A stretch of 64,000 bases of DNA from Streptomyces eurocidicus (GCF_002891295.1 NZ_LGUI01000004.1:310001-374000); one strand, 5' to 3'. Counted from the first letter of the stretch, positions 8,912-18,076 are shown. Numbers and translations: made by a program. The notes: a model not told the origin generated them from the sequence alone.

Positions 8912-9625
8912 ATGGGGTGGCATCAGGGGCCGCTGATCGGATTCGATCTGGAGACGACGGGCACGGACCCCACCGAGGCGCGCATCGTCACGGCCGCCGT
9001 CGTCGAGACCAAGGCCGGCGAGGTCGTCGGCCGCCGGGAGTGGCTGGCCGATCCGGGCGTTCCCGTCCCGGCCGAGGCCGCCGCCGTCCACGGCGTCACG
9101 ACCGAGCGCGCGGCGCTCGGCAGACCGGCCCGCGAGGTGGTCGAGGAGATAGCGGCCACCCTCGCCGCCCACTGGGCCACGGGCGCGCCCGTCGTCGCGT
9201 ACAACGCCTGCTTCGACCTGTCGCTGCTGGCGGCGGAGCTGCGGCGGTACGGCCTGCCGTCCCTGCGGGAGCGGCTGGCGGAGTCCGGCGCGCCGCCCGG
9301 CGAGACGGGCCCGGTCGTCGACCCGTACACGATCGACCGCGCCGTCGACCGCTACCGCAAGGGCAAGCGCACCCTGGAGGCGGTCTGCGGGGTGTACGGC
9401 GTGGCCCTGGACGACGCCCACGAGGCGGGCGCGGACGCGCTCGCGGCGGTCCGGGTGGCCCTGGCGATCGCCTCGCGGTATCCCGAGACGGCGCGGCGGG
9501 AGCTGGGTGAGCTGCACCGGGATCAGGAGCGGTGGTACGGGGAGTGGGCGGCGTCGTTCCAGGAATGGTTGCGGCGCAAGGGGGACGCGGGGGCGGTGAT
9601 CGATCCTCGGTGGCCGTTGCGGTAG
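8912..9625 (+). CDS. 3'-5' exonuclease, DnaQ/DEDDh type
   Basis: Exonuclease of the DNA polymerase III epsilon superfamily, 237 residues. Exo I is FDLETTG with Asp12 and Glu14. Exo II lies in YNACFDLSLLA. The Exo III block HEAGADALA carries the DEDDh His and the last Asp. ATG 8912 follows GGGGGAG. It has no polymerase or PHP partner nearby, so it is more likely a stand-alone proofreading or RNA/DNA trimming enzyme than the replicative subunit. Close homologues are common in Streptomyces. Confidence 0.88.
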   Translation: MGWHQGPLIGFDLETTGTDPTEARIVTAAVVETKAGEVVGRREWLADPGVPVPAEAAAVHGVTTERAALGRPAREVVEEIAATLAAHWATGAPVVAYNACFDLSLLAAELRRYGLPSLRERLAESGAPPGETGPVVDPYTIDRAVDRYRKGKRTLEAVCGVYGVALDDAHEAGADALAAVRVALAIASRYPETARRELGELHRDQERWYGEWAASFQEWLRRKGDAGAVIDPRWPLR

Positions 9626-9811
9626 GGGGTGTGCGGGCGGGCGGGTACGGCGGGGTGCCGCCGCGCGAGCTTGTTCCCCGGCCCCGCCCCTTCCCTCCCC
9701 CGGCTACCTCTGAGGGTGCCCCCAGAGGTGCCCCCAGCCGATGTGCGGCTCCGCCGCGTGGGCGACGACCGCGCTCGGGCGGGCCGCCGACGCAGAGCCC
9801 CGATGCGGCGG

Positions 9812-9846
9812 CAGGGCCCGGACCGCGCGTCGCGGTCCGGGCCCTG
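9812..9846. terminator. Hairpin between convergent genes
   Basis: A perfect 16-base inverted repeat (CAGGGCCCGG... / ...CCGGGCCCTG) with a 3-base loop lies between the ends of the exonuclease gene and the small minus-strand gene. No T-run follows, as is common for Streptomyces terminators. It could serve both genes. Confidence 0.8.
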
Positions 9847-9879
9847 CCCCGTGCGGTGCCGCCCCGCGGCGGCGGCGCG

Positions 9880-10095
9880 TCAGCTCTGCGCGGTGTCGTC
9901 GCCCGCCTGCCCGGCGCCCTTGGCCACGCCTGCCTTCTCGCGCATCTTGCGCACCAGCTCCGCCTTCTGGGCGGCGGCGCCCTGGCGGTCGAGGTTGCGG
10001 TGCGGACCGTTGTTCTGCCGTTCGGCGCGGGACAGCTTCTTGCGCTGGCCGCCGCCCTGGCCCACGGGGTTGTTGATGTTCTTGCTGTCGGTCAC
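9880..10095 (-). CDS. Small basic protein (DUF6243-like)
   Basis: 71-residue soluble, strongly basic protein starting at GTG 10095 behind GGGAGA. It opens with TDSKNINNPVGQGGGQRKK and continues with KLSRAERQNN and a helical, Arg/Lys-rich second half (KAELVRKMREKAG). I recognise the overall pattern from short Streptomyces proteins annotated DUF6243; the assignment is from memory. No domain of known function and no signal peptide are visible. It shares the intergenic region with treZ on the other strand. Confidence 0.75.
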   Translation of the reverse strand: MTDSKNINNPVGQGGGQRKKLSRAERQNNGPHRNLDRQGAAAQKAELVRKMREKAGVAKGAGQAGDDTAQS

Positions 10096-10383
10096 GGGTT
10101 CTCCCGGTAATAAATGCGAAGTGATCTAAGGATTCATCGGTGGGGGACGGGCGGCGACGTCGAAGGACGTCAGCGGGGGCCCATCACGCTCTCACTCGTA
10201 AATCGGCGTCTGGAAGAACATGACAAAGACGTTACCCGGTCCCGTCGGCCCCGCACACCAGCCTTTTCGCCGCCCGGCGGCGGCCGGGCCTTCGGCGAGC
10301 GCCAGGGGTCGGCCGTTCCCTTCCGGGAATCCCGGTACCACCGCCCGCCGGTGGTCGCCGCGGAACTGCCGGTCCGGAGCGTC

Positions 10384-10435
10384 GGGGAAGGGGCGGGGTG
10401 GGGCGGGGTGGGGAAAAGCCCCGCGCAGCGGCACC
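10384..10435 (+). repeat. G4-tract cluster and copy of dispersed intergenic element
   Basis: Six runs of four G separated by one or two bases (10384-10413) form a strong G-quadruplex candidate on the treZ coding strand, 59-88 bases before the start codon. The last 26 bases (10410-10435) are an exact reverse complement of 38142-38167. Confidence 0.8.
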
Positions 10436-10471
10436 ATGGGCACCGTCGCCGCCGTCGAGAGGAGCCGAGCC

Positions 10472-12217
10472 GTGCTGTTCGAGGTGTGGGCGCCGGAAGC
10501 CCGGCGAGTCGCGCTGACCCTGGACGACCGCGAGCGCGCCATGACGCGGGACCCGGCCCGCACGGGCTGGTGGCGGTGCGCGGCCGACGCGACGGAGGGC
10601 GCCCGCTACGGCTTCTCCCTGGACGGCGGCCCCGTGCTGCCGGACCCCCGCTCGCGCCGCCTGCCGGACGGGCCGGACGGGCTGTCCGCCGTCGTCGACC
10701 CGGACCGCTTCCCCTGGCGGGTGAACTGGCCCGGTGCCCCGCTGCCGGGCGCGGTCCTGTACGAGCTGCACATCGGCACGTTCACCCGCGAGGGCACCTT
10801 CGACGCCGCGGCCGCCCGGCTGCCGCACCTCGCGGAGCTGGGGGTCACCCATGTGGAGCTGATGCCGGTGTGCCCGTTCCCGGGCACGCACGGCTGGGGC
10901 TACGACGGGGTGGCGCCGTGGGCCGTCCACGAGCCGTACGGCGGCCCGGCGGGGCTGGCCCGGTTCGTGGACGCGGCGCACGCGGCGGGGCTGGGCGTGG
11001 TCCTCGACGTGGTGCACAACCACCTCGGCCCGTCCGGCAACCACCTGCCCGCGTTCGGCCCGTACTTCACGGACACCCACCACACCCCGTGGGGGGCCGC
11101 GGTCAATCTGGACGCGCCGGGCTCGGACGAGGTCCGGGCGTATCTGACCGGCAGCGCCCTGGCCTGGCTGCGGGACTACCGCCTCGACGGGCTGCGCCTG
11201 GACGCGGTGCACGCGCTGGCCGACACGCGGCCGAAGCACTTCCTGGCCGAGCTGTCGGGGGCCGTCGACGCGCTGGCCGCACGGCTGGGCCGGCCGCTGT
11301 TCCTCGTCGCCGAGTCCGACCTCGGCGACCCGGCGACGACGGCGCCGCGCGAGTCCGGCGGCCAGGGCCTGCACGCCCAGTGGAACGACGACTTCCACCA
11401 TGCCCTGCACACCGCGCTGACGGGCGAGTCCCAGGGCTACTACGCCGACTTCGCCGCCGATCCCGCGCACGCCCTGGCCAAGACCCTGACGGGGGGCTTC
11501 TTCCACGACGGCGGCCCGTCCTCCTTCCGGGGCCGCCGCCACGGCCGGCCGCTGGACCCGGCCTCCCCCGCGCACCGTCTGCTCGGCTACGCCCAGACCC
11601 ACGACCAGATCGGCAACCGCGCGACCGGGGACCGGCTGCCGGCCCGCCTCTCCCCCGGTCTGCTGGCCTGCGCCGCCGCGCTCGTCCTGTGCGGGCCGTT
11701 CACGCCCATGCTGTTCATGGGCGAGGAGTGGGGCGCCGGCACTCCCTGGCAGTACTTCACCGACCACCCGGACCCCGCGCTGGCCGAGGCCGTACGGACC
11801 GGGCGGCGCCGGGAGTTCGCGGCGCACGGGTGGGCCGCCGAGGACGTACCCGACCCGCAGGACCCCGCCACCCGGGCGCGCTCCTGCCTGGACTGGACGG
11901 AACCGGAGCGGGAGCCGCACCGCGCGCTCCTGGACTGGCACCGGACGCTGATCGCGCTGCGCCGCGCCACACCGGAACTCACGGCGGGCCCGCTCTCGGA
12001 CACGGCCGTGACCGTCACCGGGGACCTGGTGACCGTGGTGCGCCGGGGCGGTCTGTGCGTCGCCGTCAACCCGACGGGCGGCCCGGTCACGGTCCCGCTC
12101 GGCGGCCCCGCGCCCGAGGTGCTGGCGGCCTGGCGCCCGGTGGAGCTGTCCGGCGCGGACGGCGCGCGGTCGCTGCGGCTCCCGGCGGAGTCGGCGGCCG
12201 TGCTGCGCGGCGGCTGA
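10472..12217 (+). CDS. treZ: Malto-oligosyltrehalose trehalohydrolase (TreZ)
   Basis: GH13 enzyme that cleaves trehalose from the maltooligosyl trehalose made by TreY. 581 residues. An N-terminal CBM48-like module (FEVWAPEARRVAL) precedes YELHIGTFT near residue 96, the nucleophile block DGLRLDAVHAL near 239, the acid/base Glu in AESDL near 280 and THDQIGNR near 376. GTG 10472 is preferred because GAGAGGAG lies 7 bases upstream; ATG 10436, twelve codons earlier, has no ribosome site and sits next to the G-rich repeat. It is separated from treY/glgX, so expression must be coordinated across two transcription units. Confidence 0.94.
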   Translation: MLFEVWAPEARRVALTLDDRERAMTRDPARTGWWRCAADATEGARYGFSLDGGPVLPDPRSRRLPDGPDGLSAVVDPDRFPWRVNWPGAPLPGAVLYELHIGTFTREGTFDAAAARLPHLAELGVTHVELMPVCPFPGTHGWGYDGVAPWAVHEPYGGPAGLARFVDAAHAAGLGVVLDVVHNHLGPSGNHLPAFGPYFTDTHHTPWGAAVNLDAPGSDEVRAYLTGSALAWLRDYRLDGLRLDAVHALADTRPKHFLAELSGAVDALAARLGRPLFLVAESDLGDPATTAPRESGGQGLHAQWNDDFHHALHTALTGESQGYYADFAADPAHALAKTLTGGFFHDGGPSSFRGRRHGRPLDPASPAHRLLGYAQTHDQIGNRATGDRLPARLSPGLLACAAALVLCGPFTPMLFMGEEWGAGTPWQYFTDHPDPALAEAVRTGRRREFAAHGWAAEDVPDPQDPATRARSCLDWTEPEREPHRALLDWHRTLIALRRATPELTAGPLSDTAVTVTGDLVTVVRRGGLCVAVNPTGGPVTVPLGGPAPEVLAAWRPVELSGADGARSLRLPAESAAVLRGG

Positions 12218-12350
12218 GCCCGGCCCCGGACGGCCCGCGTTGCGGCCGGAAACCGTCCGCGGGACCCTGGAGAAGGGCGTATCCGCGCCTGAGTGTGCGC
12301 GGAGCCGGAGCGCCGGGTGCGGTGCGTCGCACCAGAGGGAGTGAGACGCC

Positions 12351-12647
12351 ATGCGCACTCTGCTCAGAGCCCGGATGGACACCCGCGCGGGCAACGAGGC
12401 GATCAAGAACGGGTCGATGCCCGGGATCGTCCAGGCGCTGATGGACCAGCTCAAGCCCGAGGCCGCCTACTTCACCGCCCTGGACGGCGGGCGCACCTGC
12501 CTCATGGTCTTCGACCTGGAGGACCCCTCGCAGATGCCCGCCGTCGCGGAGAAGCTCTTCATGGACATGGAGGCCGAGGTCGAGATGCACCCGGTGATGA
12601 ACTACGACGACCTGAAGAAGGGCCTGGGCGCCCTGTCCAGGGGCTGA
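12351..12647 (+). CDS. Conserved small protein of unknown function
   Basis: 98-residue soluble protein starting at ATG 12351 after GAGGGAG. It begins MRTLLRARMDTRAGNEAIKN and shows an alpha/beta pattern with YFTALDGGRTCLMVFDLED and a Met-rich helix (KLFMDMEAEVEMHPVMN). The pattern resembles a single ferredoxin-like alpha-beta barrel domain such as dimeric monooxygenase-like folds; this is a guess from secondary structure. It stands alone between treZ and the convergent msrB. Confidence 0.7.
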   Translation: MRTLLRARMDTRAGNEAIKNGSMPGIVQALMDQLKPEAAYFTALDGGRTCLMVFDLEDPSQMPAVAEKLFMDMEAEVEMHPVMNYDDLKKGLGALSRG

Positions 12648-12686
12648 CCCCGGCCCGTGGCGGGCCCGGGCGCCCGGGGATCAGCC
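12642..12686. terminator. Terminator hairpin between convergent genes
   Basis: Imperfect outer arms (GGCTGACCCCGG / CCGGGGATCAGCC) and an inner GGCCCG/CGGGCC stem lie over the adjoining ends of the 12351 gene and msrB, including both stop codons. Confidence 0.6.
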
Positions 12687-13088
12687 TTCCGCGGGCTCCA
12701 GGCGCAGGGAGATGGAGTTGATGCAGTAGCGCTGGTCGGTGGGCGTGGGGTAGCCCTCGCCCTCGAAGACGTGCCCGAGGTGGGAGCCGCAGCGGGCGCA
12801 GCGGACCTCGGTGCGGACCATGCCGTGCGAGTGGTCGTCGATGAGCTCGACGGCCGTGGAGTCCTTCGGGTCGTAGAAGCTGGGCCAGCCGCAGTGGCTC
12901 GCGAACTTCTCCGTGGAGCGGAACAGCTCCGCGCCGCAGGCGCGGCAGGAGTAGACGCCGGCGGTCTTCGTGTCGGTGTACTCACCGCGGAAGGCCGGCT
13001 CGGTGCCGGCCCTGCGGAGCACCTGGTACTCCGCAGGGGTCAGCTCGGCGCGCCACTGCTCGTCCGTCTTCTCGACCTCGTACGACAT
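12681..13088 (-). CDS. msrB: Peptide-methionine (R)-S-oxide reductase MsrB
   Basis: Repairs the R-epimer of methionine sulfoxide in proteins. 135 residues, the normal length. Two Cys pairs (CRACG and CARCG) bind the structural zinc, and RYCINSISL carries the catalytic Cys. GWPSFYDP and GSHLGHVFEG are the usual substrate-site blocks. The ATG start lies 32 bases downstream of the murC stop codon, so the two may be cotranscribed. Confidence 0.95.
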   Translation of the reverse strand: MSYEVEKTDEQWRAELTPAEYQVLRRAGTEPAFRGEYTDTKTAGVYSCRACGAELFRSTEKFASHCGWPSFYDPKDSTAVELIDDHSHGMVRTEVRCARCGSHLGHVFEGEGYPTPTDQRYCINSISLRLEPAEG

Positions 13089-13120
13089 GTCGCGCGCCCC
13101 TTACGTTCGTCCTGCCGGTG

Positions 13121-14515
13121 TCAGCTCTCCAGGCGGGCCAGGATCTTCGGACCGAGGTCCGTGACGTCACCCGCGCCCATCGTCAGAACGAGATCACCCG
13201 GGCGGGTCATTCCCGCGATGACGTCCGGGATCGCCGCCATGTCGTGCTCGCTGCGCACGTCCGCGCCCGCCGTCCGCGCGGCGTCGATGATCAGCTCGCT
13301 GGTGATGCCGGGGACCGGGTCCTCGCGGGCCGGGTAGATGTCCAGGACCACGGAGGCGTCGGCCAGCGCGAGGGCCCGGCCCATCTCGGTGCCCAGCTCC
13401 TGGGTGCGGCTGAAGAGGTGCGGCTGGAAGACGACGAGGATGCGCGAGCCTGCGGCGGCGCCCCGGATGGCCTCCAGGTCGGCGGTCATCTCGGTGGGGT
13501 GGTGCGCGTAGGAGTCGATGACCTGCACGCCGTTCGCCTCGCCCTTGAGCTGGAGGCGGCGCTTGACGCCGGTGTACTTGCCGAGCGCCGAGGCGAGGTT
13601 GTGCGCGGGGATGCCGAGCGCGACGCCCGCGGCGAGGGCGGCCACGGCGTTGTGCGCGTAGTGGCTGCCGGGCACGGAGACGGTGAAGGTCAGCATCTTG
13701 CCATTGAGCAGGACGGTGACCTCGCTGGTCAGGCCGCGCGGGTTGACCTTGAGGACGCGGACGTCGGCGTCCTCGGCCGAGCCGTAGGTGACGACCTCGA
13801 TGTCGTAGCGGCCGGCGATCCGCTCGGTCAGCTCGCGGGCGCCCGCCTGGTCGGCGGAGACGACCAGCGTGCCGCCGGGGCGGATCCGGCCGACGAAGGT
13901 GTCGAACGACTCGTAGATCTCGTCCATCGACGCGTAGTTCGCGTGGTGGTCCAGCTCCACGTTGAGGATGATCGCGACCTCGGGCGCGTACTTGTGGAAG
14001 CTGCGGTCGCTCTCGTCCGCCTCCGCCACGAAGATCTCGCCGCTGCCGTGCAGGGCGTTGGACCCGGGCGCGTCGAGGTCGCCGCCGATGGCGTACGAGG
14101 GCGCGAGGCCGAGGGCGTCGAGGGAGACCGCGAGCATGGAGGTCGTGGTCGTCTTGCCGTGGGTGCCGGCGACGGCGATCGGGCGCAGGCCGTCCATCAG
14201 GCGGGCGAGGGCGTCCGAGCGGTGCACGACGGGGATGCCGCGCTCGGCGGCGGCCGCGAGCTCGGGGTTGTCGGCGCGGATGGCGCTGGAGACGACGACG
14301 CAGGTGGCGTCCTCGGCCAGGTGCCCGGCGGCGTGGCCGATGTGGACGGTGGCGCCGAGGGCGCGCAGGGCCTCGGCGGTCGCGGATTCCTTGGCGTCGC
14401 TGCCGGCGACGGCCGCGCCGCGCTGCGCGAGGATCTTCGCGATGCCCGACATGCCGGCGCCGCCGATGCCGATGAAGTGCGGTCGGTCCATCGTCGTGGG
14501 GACGGCCGGTGCCAT
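13121..14515 (-). CDS. murC: UDP-N-acetylmuramate--L-alanine ligase MurC
   Basis: ATP-dependent ligase that adds L-Ala to UDP-MurNAc in cytoplasmic peptidoglycan precursor synthesis. 464 residues. The N-terminal domain has HFIGIGGAGMSGIA, the ATP-binding loop is GTHGKTTTTSM near residue 118, and the central domain has EADESDRSFHKY and the Mur-ligase NVELDHHANY. The C-terminal domain has DSYAHHPTEM. It stands outside any mur/fts cluster, which I recall as normal for Streptomyces. The downstream neighbour on the same strand is msrB. Confidence 0.96.
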   Translation of the reverse strand: MAPAVPTTMDRPHFIGIGGAGMSGIAKILAQRGAAVAGSDAKESATAEALRALGATVHIGHAAGHLAEDATCVVVSSAIRADNPELAAAAERGIPVVHRSDALARLMDGLRPIAVAGTHGKTTTTSMLAVSLDALGLAPSYAIGGDLDAPGSNALHGSGEIFVAEADESDRSFHKYAPEVAIILNVELDHHANYASMDEIYESFDTFVGRIRPGGTLVVSADQAGARELTERIAGRYDIEVVTYGSAEDADVRVLKVNPRGLTSEVTVLLNGKMLTFTVSVPGSHYAHNAVAALAAGVALGIPAHNLASALGKYTGVKRRLQLKGEANGVQVIDSYAHHPTEMTADLEAIRGAAAGSRILVVFQPHLFSRTQELGTEMGRALALADASVVLDIYPAREDPVPGITSELIIDAARTAGADVRSEHDMAAIPDVIAGMTRPGDLVLTMGAGDVTDLGPKILARLES

Positions 14516-14950
14516 GTGCGGTGCTCCCTGGGGTCGGCAAAGGTGGATACCTGGTGGATACCTATCAGCGCCACCGATTGTTGCACCCGCTGTCGGCGGC
14601 CTGATCCACGGGCGCCCGGTATTTCCCTGTATGGGCGTTTCGGGTCCGGCGTGCGGGACCGGCCGGCAGCCGTCGGAGTGAACCGTCCGGCGGTCGGCAG
14701 GCGCGGGACGGCGCCGGCGGGCCCCGGGCGAAGCCCCGCCACACGGCGGGGAGGGGCGGACGGGGACGCGCCCCCGCGCCCCTCCCTTTGGGGCAGATCA
14801 ACCAGGCGGCGGGCGTCGGCCGGCGTGAGCCGGACCTCGGCCCGCCCGGACCGGCTCCGTCCGCGCCCGGGCGGTCACCCGTCCCCGGGCCCCGCGGAGA
14901 CCCGGGCCCTGCGGAGACCCGGGCCCCACGGAGACTCCGGCCCCGCCGCC
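14516..14950. other. 435-bp intergenic region upstream of murC with short repeats
   Basis: No gene is evident. It should carry the murC promoter. A CCCCGCC-acac-GGCGGGG hairpin lies near 14733-14750. From about 14881 to 14945 there are three near copies of a 17-base unit with GCGGAGACCCGGGCC, ending at the stop codon of the response regulator gene. Confidence 0.55.
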
Positions 14951-15580
14951 TCACACCGCCCGGATCAGCCCCGCCGCCAGCCCCGCCGCGATGGCCGCCG
15001 TGCGGCTGTCGACGCCGAGCTTGCCGTAGATGTGCACGAGGTGGGTCTTCACGGTCGCCTCGCTGATGAACAGGCGGCGGGAGATCTGCTTGTTCGCCAG
15101 GCCCTCGGCGAGCAGGCCCAGGATCTCGGCCTCGCGGGGCGACAGCGTCGGGCGGCCGGCCCGTACCCGGCCCAGCAGGCGGGCGGCGACGGGCGGGGCC
15201 AGGACCGTCTCGCCGCGGGCCGCCGCCTGGACGGCCGTGGCGACGTCCTCGGGCGGGGCGTCCTTCAGCAGATACCCCGTGGCACCGGCCTCGACCGCGG
15301 CGAGGATGTCGGCGTCGGTGCTGTACGTGGTGAGGATCAGCACGGCGGGCGGGTCCGGCAGGGCGGTGATCCGGCGGGTGGCCTCGACGCCGTGCATGCC
15401 GGTGCCCATCTGGAGGTCCATCAGGACCACGTCGGGCCGTGCGCCGTCCTGGAGGAGGCGCAGCGCCTCGGCGCCGTCGGCCGCCTCGCCGACCGCCTCG
15501 ACGTCGGGCAGGTCGTCGACCATGGCGCGCAGCCCGCGCCGGACGACGGGGTGGTCGTCGACGAGCAGGACCCGGATCAC
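14951..15580 (-). CDS. NarL/LuxR-type response regulator
   Basis: Two-component response regulator, 209 residues. The receiver has VDDHPVVRRG at the N-terminus, the phosphoacceptor Asp in VLMDLQM near residue 54 and the conserved Lys in YLLKDAPPED. The C-terminal LuxR helix-turn-helix is LSPREAEILGLLAEGLANKQIS. The start GTG overlaps the TGA of the upstream kinase gene by 4 bases, so translation is coupled. The partner ABC transporter genes are divergent from the kinase and are the likely target. Confidence 0.94.
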   Translation of the reverse strand: MIRVLLVDDHPVVRRGLRAMVDDLPDVEAVGEAADGAEALRLLQDGARPDVVLMDLQMGTGMHGVEATRRITALPDPPAVLILTTYSTDADILAAVEAGATGYLLKDAPPEDVATAVQAAARGETVLAPPVAARLLGRVRAGRPTLSPREAEILGLLAEGLANKQISRRLFISEATVKTHLVHIYGKLGVDSRTAAIAAGLAAGLIRAV

Positions 15581-16839
15581 GCGGCCTCCAGGGCGCCGGG
15601 CTCCGTGGCGGCGGGTCCCGCCGGGGCCGCGGGCCGTACGGGCACGGCGGCGGCGACCGCGGTGCCCTCGCCGGGGGCGGACTCGACGGTCAGGGTGCCG
15701 CCCAGCTCGGCGATGCGCTCGCGCATGCCGTGCAGGCCGAACGTGCGGCGGCCGTCGGCGGGACCCCGGCCCGGGGTGAAGCCGACGCCGTCGTCGTAGA
15801 TGTCGAGGGTGACCTCTCCGTCGAGGTAGGAGAGGGTCACGGCGGCGTGTTCGGCACGGGCGTGGCGGGTGACGTTGGCGAGCGCCTCCTGGGTGAGGCG
15901 GAGCAGGGCCACCTCGGTCTCGACGGGCAGGGCGCGGGGCTCGCCGTCGAGGCGGAAGGCGGCCGTGGGGGCGGTCCGGGCGGTGACCCGGCGCAGCGCC
16001 TCGGGCAGCGGGGTGTCCTCCAGGGCGGGCGGGGTGAGGGCCCGGACGAAGCGGCGGGCCTCGGCGAGGTTGTCGGCGGCGGTCCGGCCGACCTCGCGCA
16101 CATGGGCGCGGGACGTCGCGGGGTCGGCGGTCTCGGCGGCGCGGGCGAGCAGGACGATGCTGGAGAGGCCCTGGGCGAGGGTGTCGTGGATCTCGCGGGC
16201 GAGCCGCTGCCGTTCGGCGAGCCGGCCGGCCTCCCGCTGGGCGGCGGCGAGCTCGTCCCGGGTGCGGACGAGGTCGTCGATGAGGCCCTGGCGGCGGGCG
16301 CTCTCGCGGTAGAGGGCGGCGTAGCCGTAGGCGGTCAGGACGGCGACGAGGGCCCCGGCGACCGGGCCGATGACCTTGGCGGCGGTGAGCCCGCCGGGCG
16401 CGGCGGCCTGGGCGGCCACGACGGCGGCGGTGCTGGCGGCGACGGCGGGCAGCGACCAGCGCACCGGCATGGCGCGCAGGAAGTGGAAGAACAGCGGGAA
16501 GGCGACGTAGCTGAAGCCGTGGTCCAGGGCGAGGAGCGCGAGCCACAGCGCGGTGACGACGGCCAGCCACGGGCCGGGGCGGGCGGCGCGGCGCACGACG
16601 CCCGCGCCGTAGGCGGCGGCGAGCAGCAGGCCGAGCGCCGGGACGGCCGGGGGCTCCGTCCCGAGCAGGGAGGGGCCGAGGGCGACGGCGAGCAGGGCGT
16701 AGAACGCTCCGTGCAGGGCGAGGCCGACCAGCCGCAGCGACGGCGCCTCGGCGGCGCGGCGCCACGGGCGGGAGCGCGCGGGGAGACCGCGCGCGCGGGA
16801 GCGCGGTGCCGTCGCGTGGGGAGCGGGGGTCGGGGTCAC
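15577..16839 (-). CDS. NarL-family sensor histidine kinase
   Basis: Membrane kinase of the HisKA_3 type, 420 residues. About five hydrophobic segments occupy residues 40-180 (HGAFYALLAVALG, AVVTALWLALLAL and others) with little extracytoplasmic sequence, as in LiaS/DesK-type intramembrane sensors. The phospho-His lies in REIHDTLAQGLSSIV. The HATPase domain has LTQEALANVTRHA and YDDGVGF. GTG 16839 is the most plausible start because the preceding Arg-rich sequence looks noncoding. It forms an operon with the response regulator. Confidence 0.9.
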   Translation of the reverse strand: MTPTPAPHATAPRSRARGLPARSRPWRRAAEAPSLRLVGLALHGAFYALLAVALGPSLLGTEPPAVPALGLLLAAAYGAGVVRRAARPGPWLAVVTALWLALLALDHGFSYVAFPLFFHFLRAMPVRWSLPAVAASTAAVVAAQAAAPGGLTAAKVIGPVAGALVAVLTAYGYAALYRESARRQGLIDDLVRTRDELAAAQREAGRLAERQRLAREIHDTLAQGLSSIVLLARAAETADPATSRAHVREVGRTAADNLAEARRFVRALTPPALEDTPLPEALRRVTARTAPTAAFRLDGEPRALPVETEVALLRLTQEALANVTRHARAEHAAVTLSYLDGEVTLDIYDDGVGFTPGRGPADGRRTFGLHGMRERIAELGGTLTVESAPGEGTAVAAAVPVRPAAPAGPAATEPGALEAA

Positions 16840-17011
16840 CCCATCGAGCGTACGGCTCCGCGGCGGCGGGCCCCTCCGGACGACCCTCAACCGTTCGATT
16901 GATTTTCGGGTGCGTCGTACGGACGGGGTACGGACCAGTCCTTGCCCTGATGGCGGGGCGGCCCGTGCGCGGGACCGTGGAGGGGTCCTGATCAGAACCC
17001 GGGAGGGGTCC

Positions 17012-18076
17012 TTGTTCGTCGCGCTCCGTGACATCCGTTTCGCCCGGGGGCGGTTCACCCTCATGGCCACGGTCGTCGCGCTCATCACCACCCTGGTCGT
17101 CTTCCTCTACGGGCTGACGGGCGGGCTGGCCCGCGAGGCCACGTCGGCCGTCGCGCACCTGCCCGCCGACCGCGTGGTCTTCGGCGCGCCCGCCGGGGCC
17201 GAGCCGGAGGTGTCCTTCTCGAACAGCACCCTCGACGACGGGCAGGTGCGGGCCTGGCGCTCGGCGCCCGGGGTCCGCCGGGCCGAGCCGCTGGGCGTGG
17301 CCATGACGCGGCTGACGGCGCACGGCAAGGCGGAGTCGGTGAGCGCGTTCGGCACGTCCGGGCGGCTGCGGCCGACGCTCGTGACGGGTGCGGCGCCCGG
17401 GGACGGCGGCCTGGCGGTGGGCGAGCGGGTCGCCCGCGAGGCCGGGCTCCGGGTGGGCGACCGGGTCACCCTCGGCGCCGAGGAGCTGACCGTCTCGGGG
17501 ATCACCGCCGACCGGAGCCACGGGCACGCGCCGAGCGTATGGACGACGCTCGCCGCCTGGCAGCGCGTCGCCCACCAGGCCGGGCCGACCGCGCTCGCGG
17601 TCACCGGCTCCGGCGGCCCTTCGGGGGACGCCGCGCGGACGACGACGGCGGTGCCGGTCGCGGAGGCCCTCGACGGCATCGACGGTTACGCCGCCGAGCA
17701 CGGCACGCTCCAGCTCGTCCAGGGCTTCCTGTTCGTGGTGAGCGCGCTGGTGGTGGGCGCCTTCTTCACGGTGTGGACCGTGCAGCGGCGCCCGGAGGTG
17801 GCGGTGCTCAAGGCGGTGGGCGCGAGCAGCGGCTATCTGGTCCGGGACGCGCTCGGGCAGGCCGCGGTGGTCCTGGTCGCCGGGGCGGGGCCGGGCGCCG
17901 CGGCGGGCGCGGCCGGTGGGGCGCTCGCCTCGGCGGCGGTCCCGTTCGAGCTGGGGGCGGCGACGGTGGCCGTACCCGTGGCGGCGATGGTGCTGCTGGG
18001 GCTGGCCGGGTCGGCCCTCGCCGTACGCCGCATCACGTCCGTGGACCCGCTGACCGCGTTGGGAGCCAACCGATGA
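17012..18076 (+). CDS. FtsX/MacB-like ABC transporter permease
   Basis: Integral membrane subunit of an exporter, 354 residues. TTG 17012 is chosen: GGGAGGGG stands 4-5 bases upstream and the protein then starts FVALRDIRFARGRF, the usual cytoplasmic N-terminus. One membrane segment follows (ATVVALITTLVVFLYGL), then a roughly 200-residue extracytoplasmic domain, then three C-terminal segments with ALVVGAFFTVWTVQRRPEVAVLKAVGAS between the first and second. This is the FtsX/MacB topology. It overlaps the ATPase gene by 4 bases. The substrate is unknown; lipids or antimicrobial peptides are typical of the family. Confidence 0.9.
   Translation: MFVALRDIRFARGRFTLMATVVALITTLVVFLYGLTGGLAREATSAVAHLPADRVVFGAPAGAEPEVSFSNSTLDDGQVRAWRSAPGVRRAEPLGVAMTRLTAHGKAESVSAFGTSGRLRPTLVTGAAPGDGGLAVGERVAREAGLRVGDRVTLGAEELTVSGITADRSHGHAPSVWTTLAAWQRVAHQAGPTALAVTGSGGPSGDAARTTTAVPVAEALDGIDGYAAEHGTLQLVQGFLFVVSALVVGAFFTVWTVQRRPEVAVLKAVGASSGYLVRDALGQAAVVLVAGAGPGAAAGAAGGALASAAVPFELGAATVAVPVAAMVLLGLAGSALAVRRITSVDPLTALGANR

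Noticed and set aside
13118..15799. Long plus-strand open frame opposite murC and the response regulator
   Set aside because: Its residues are low-complexity Gly/Arg/Ala/Val with no motif, while murC on the other strand is unmistakable.
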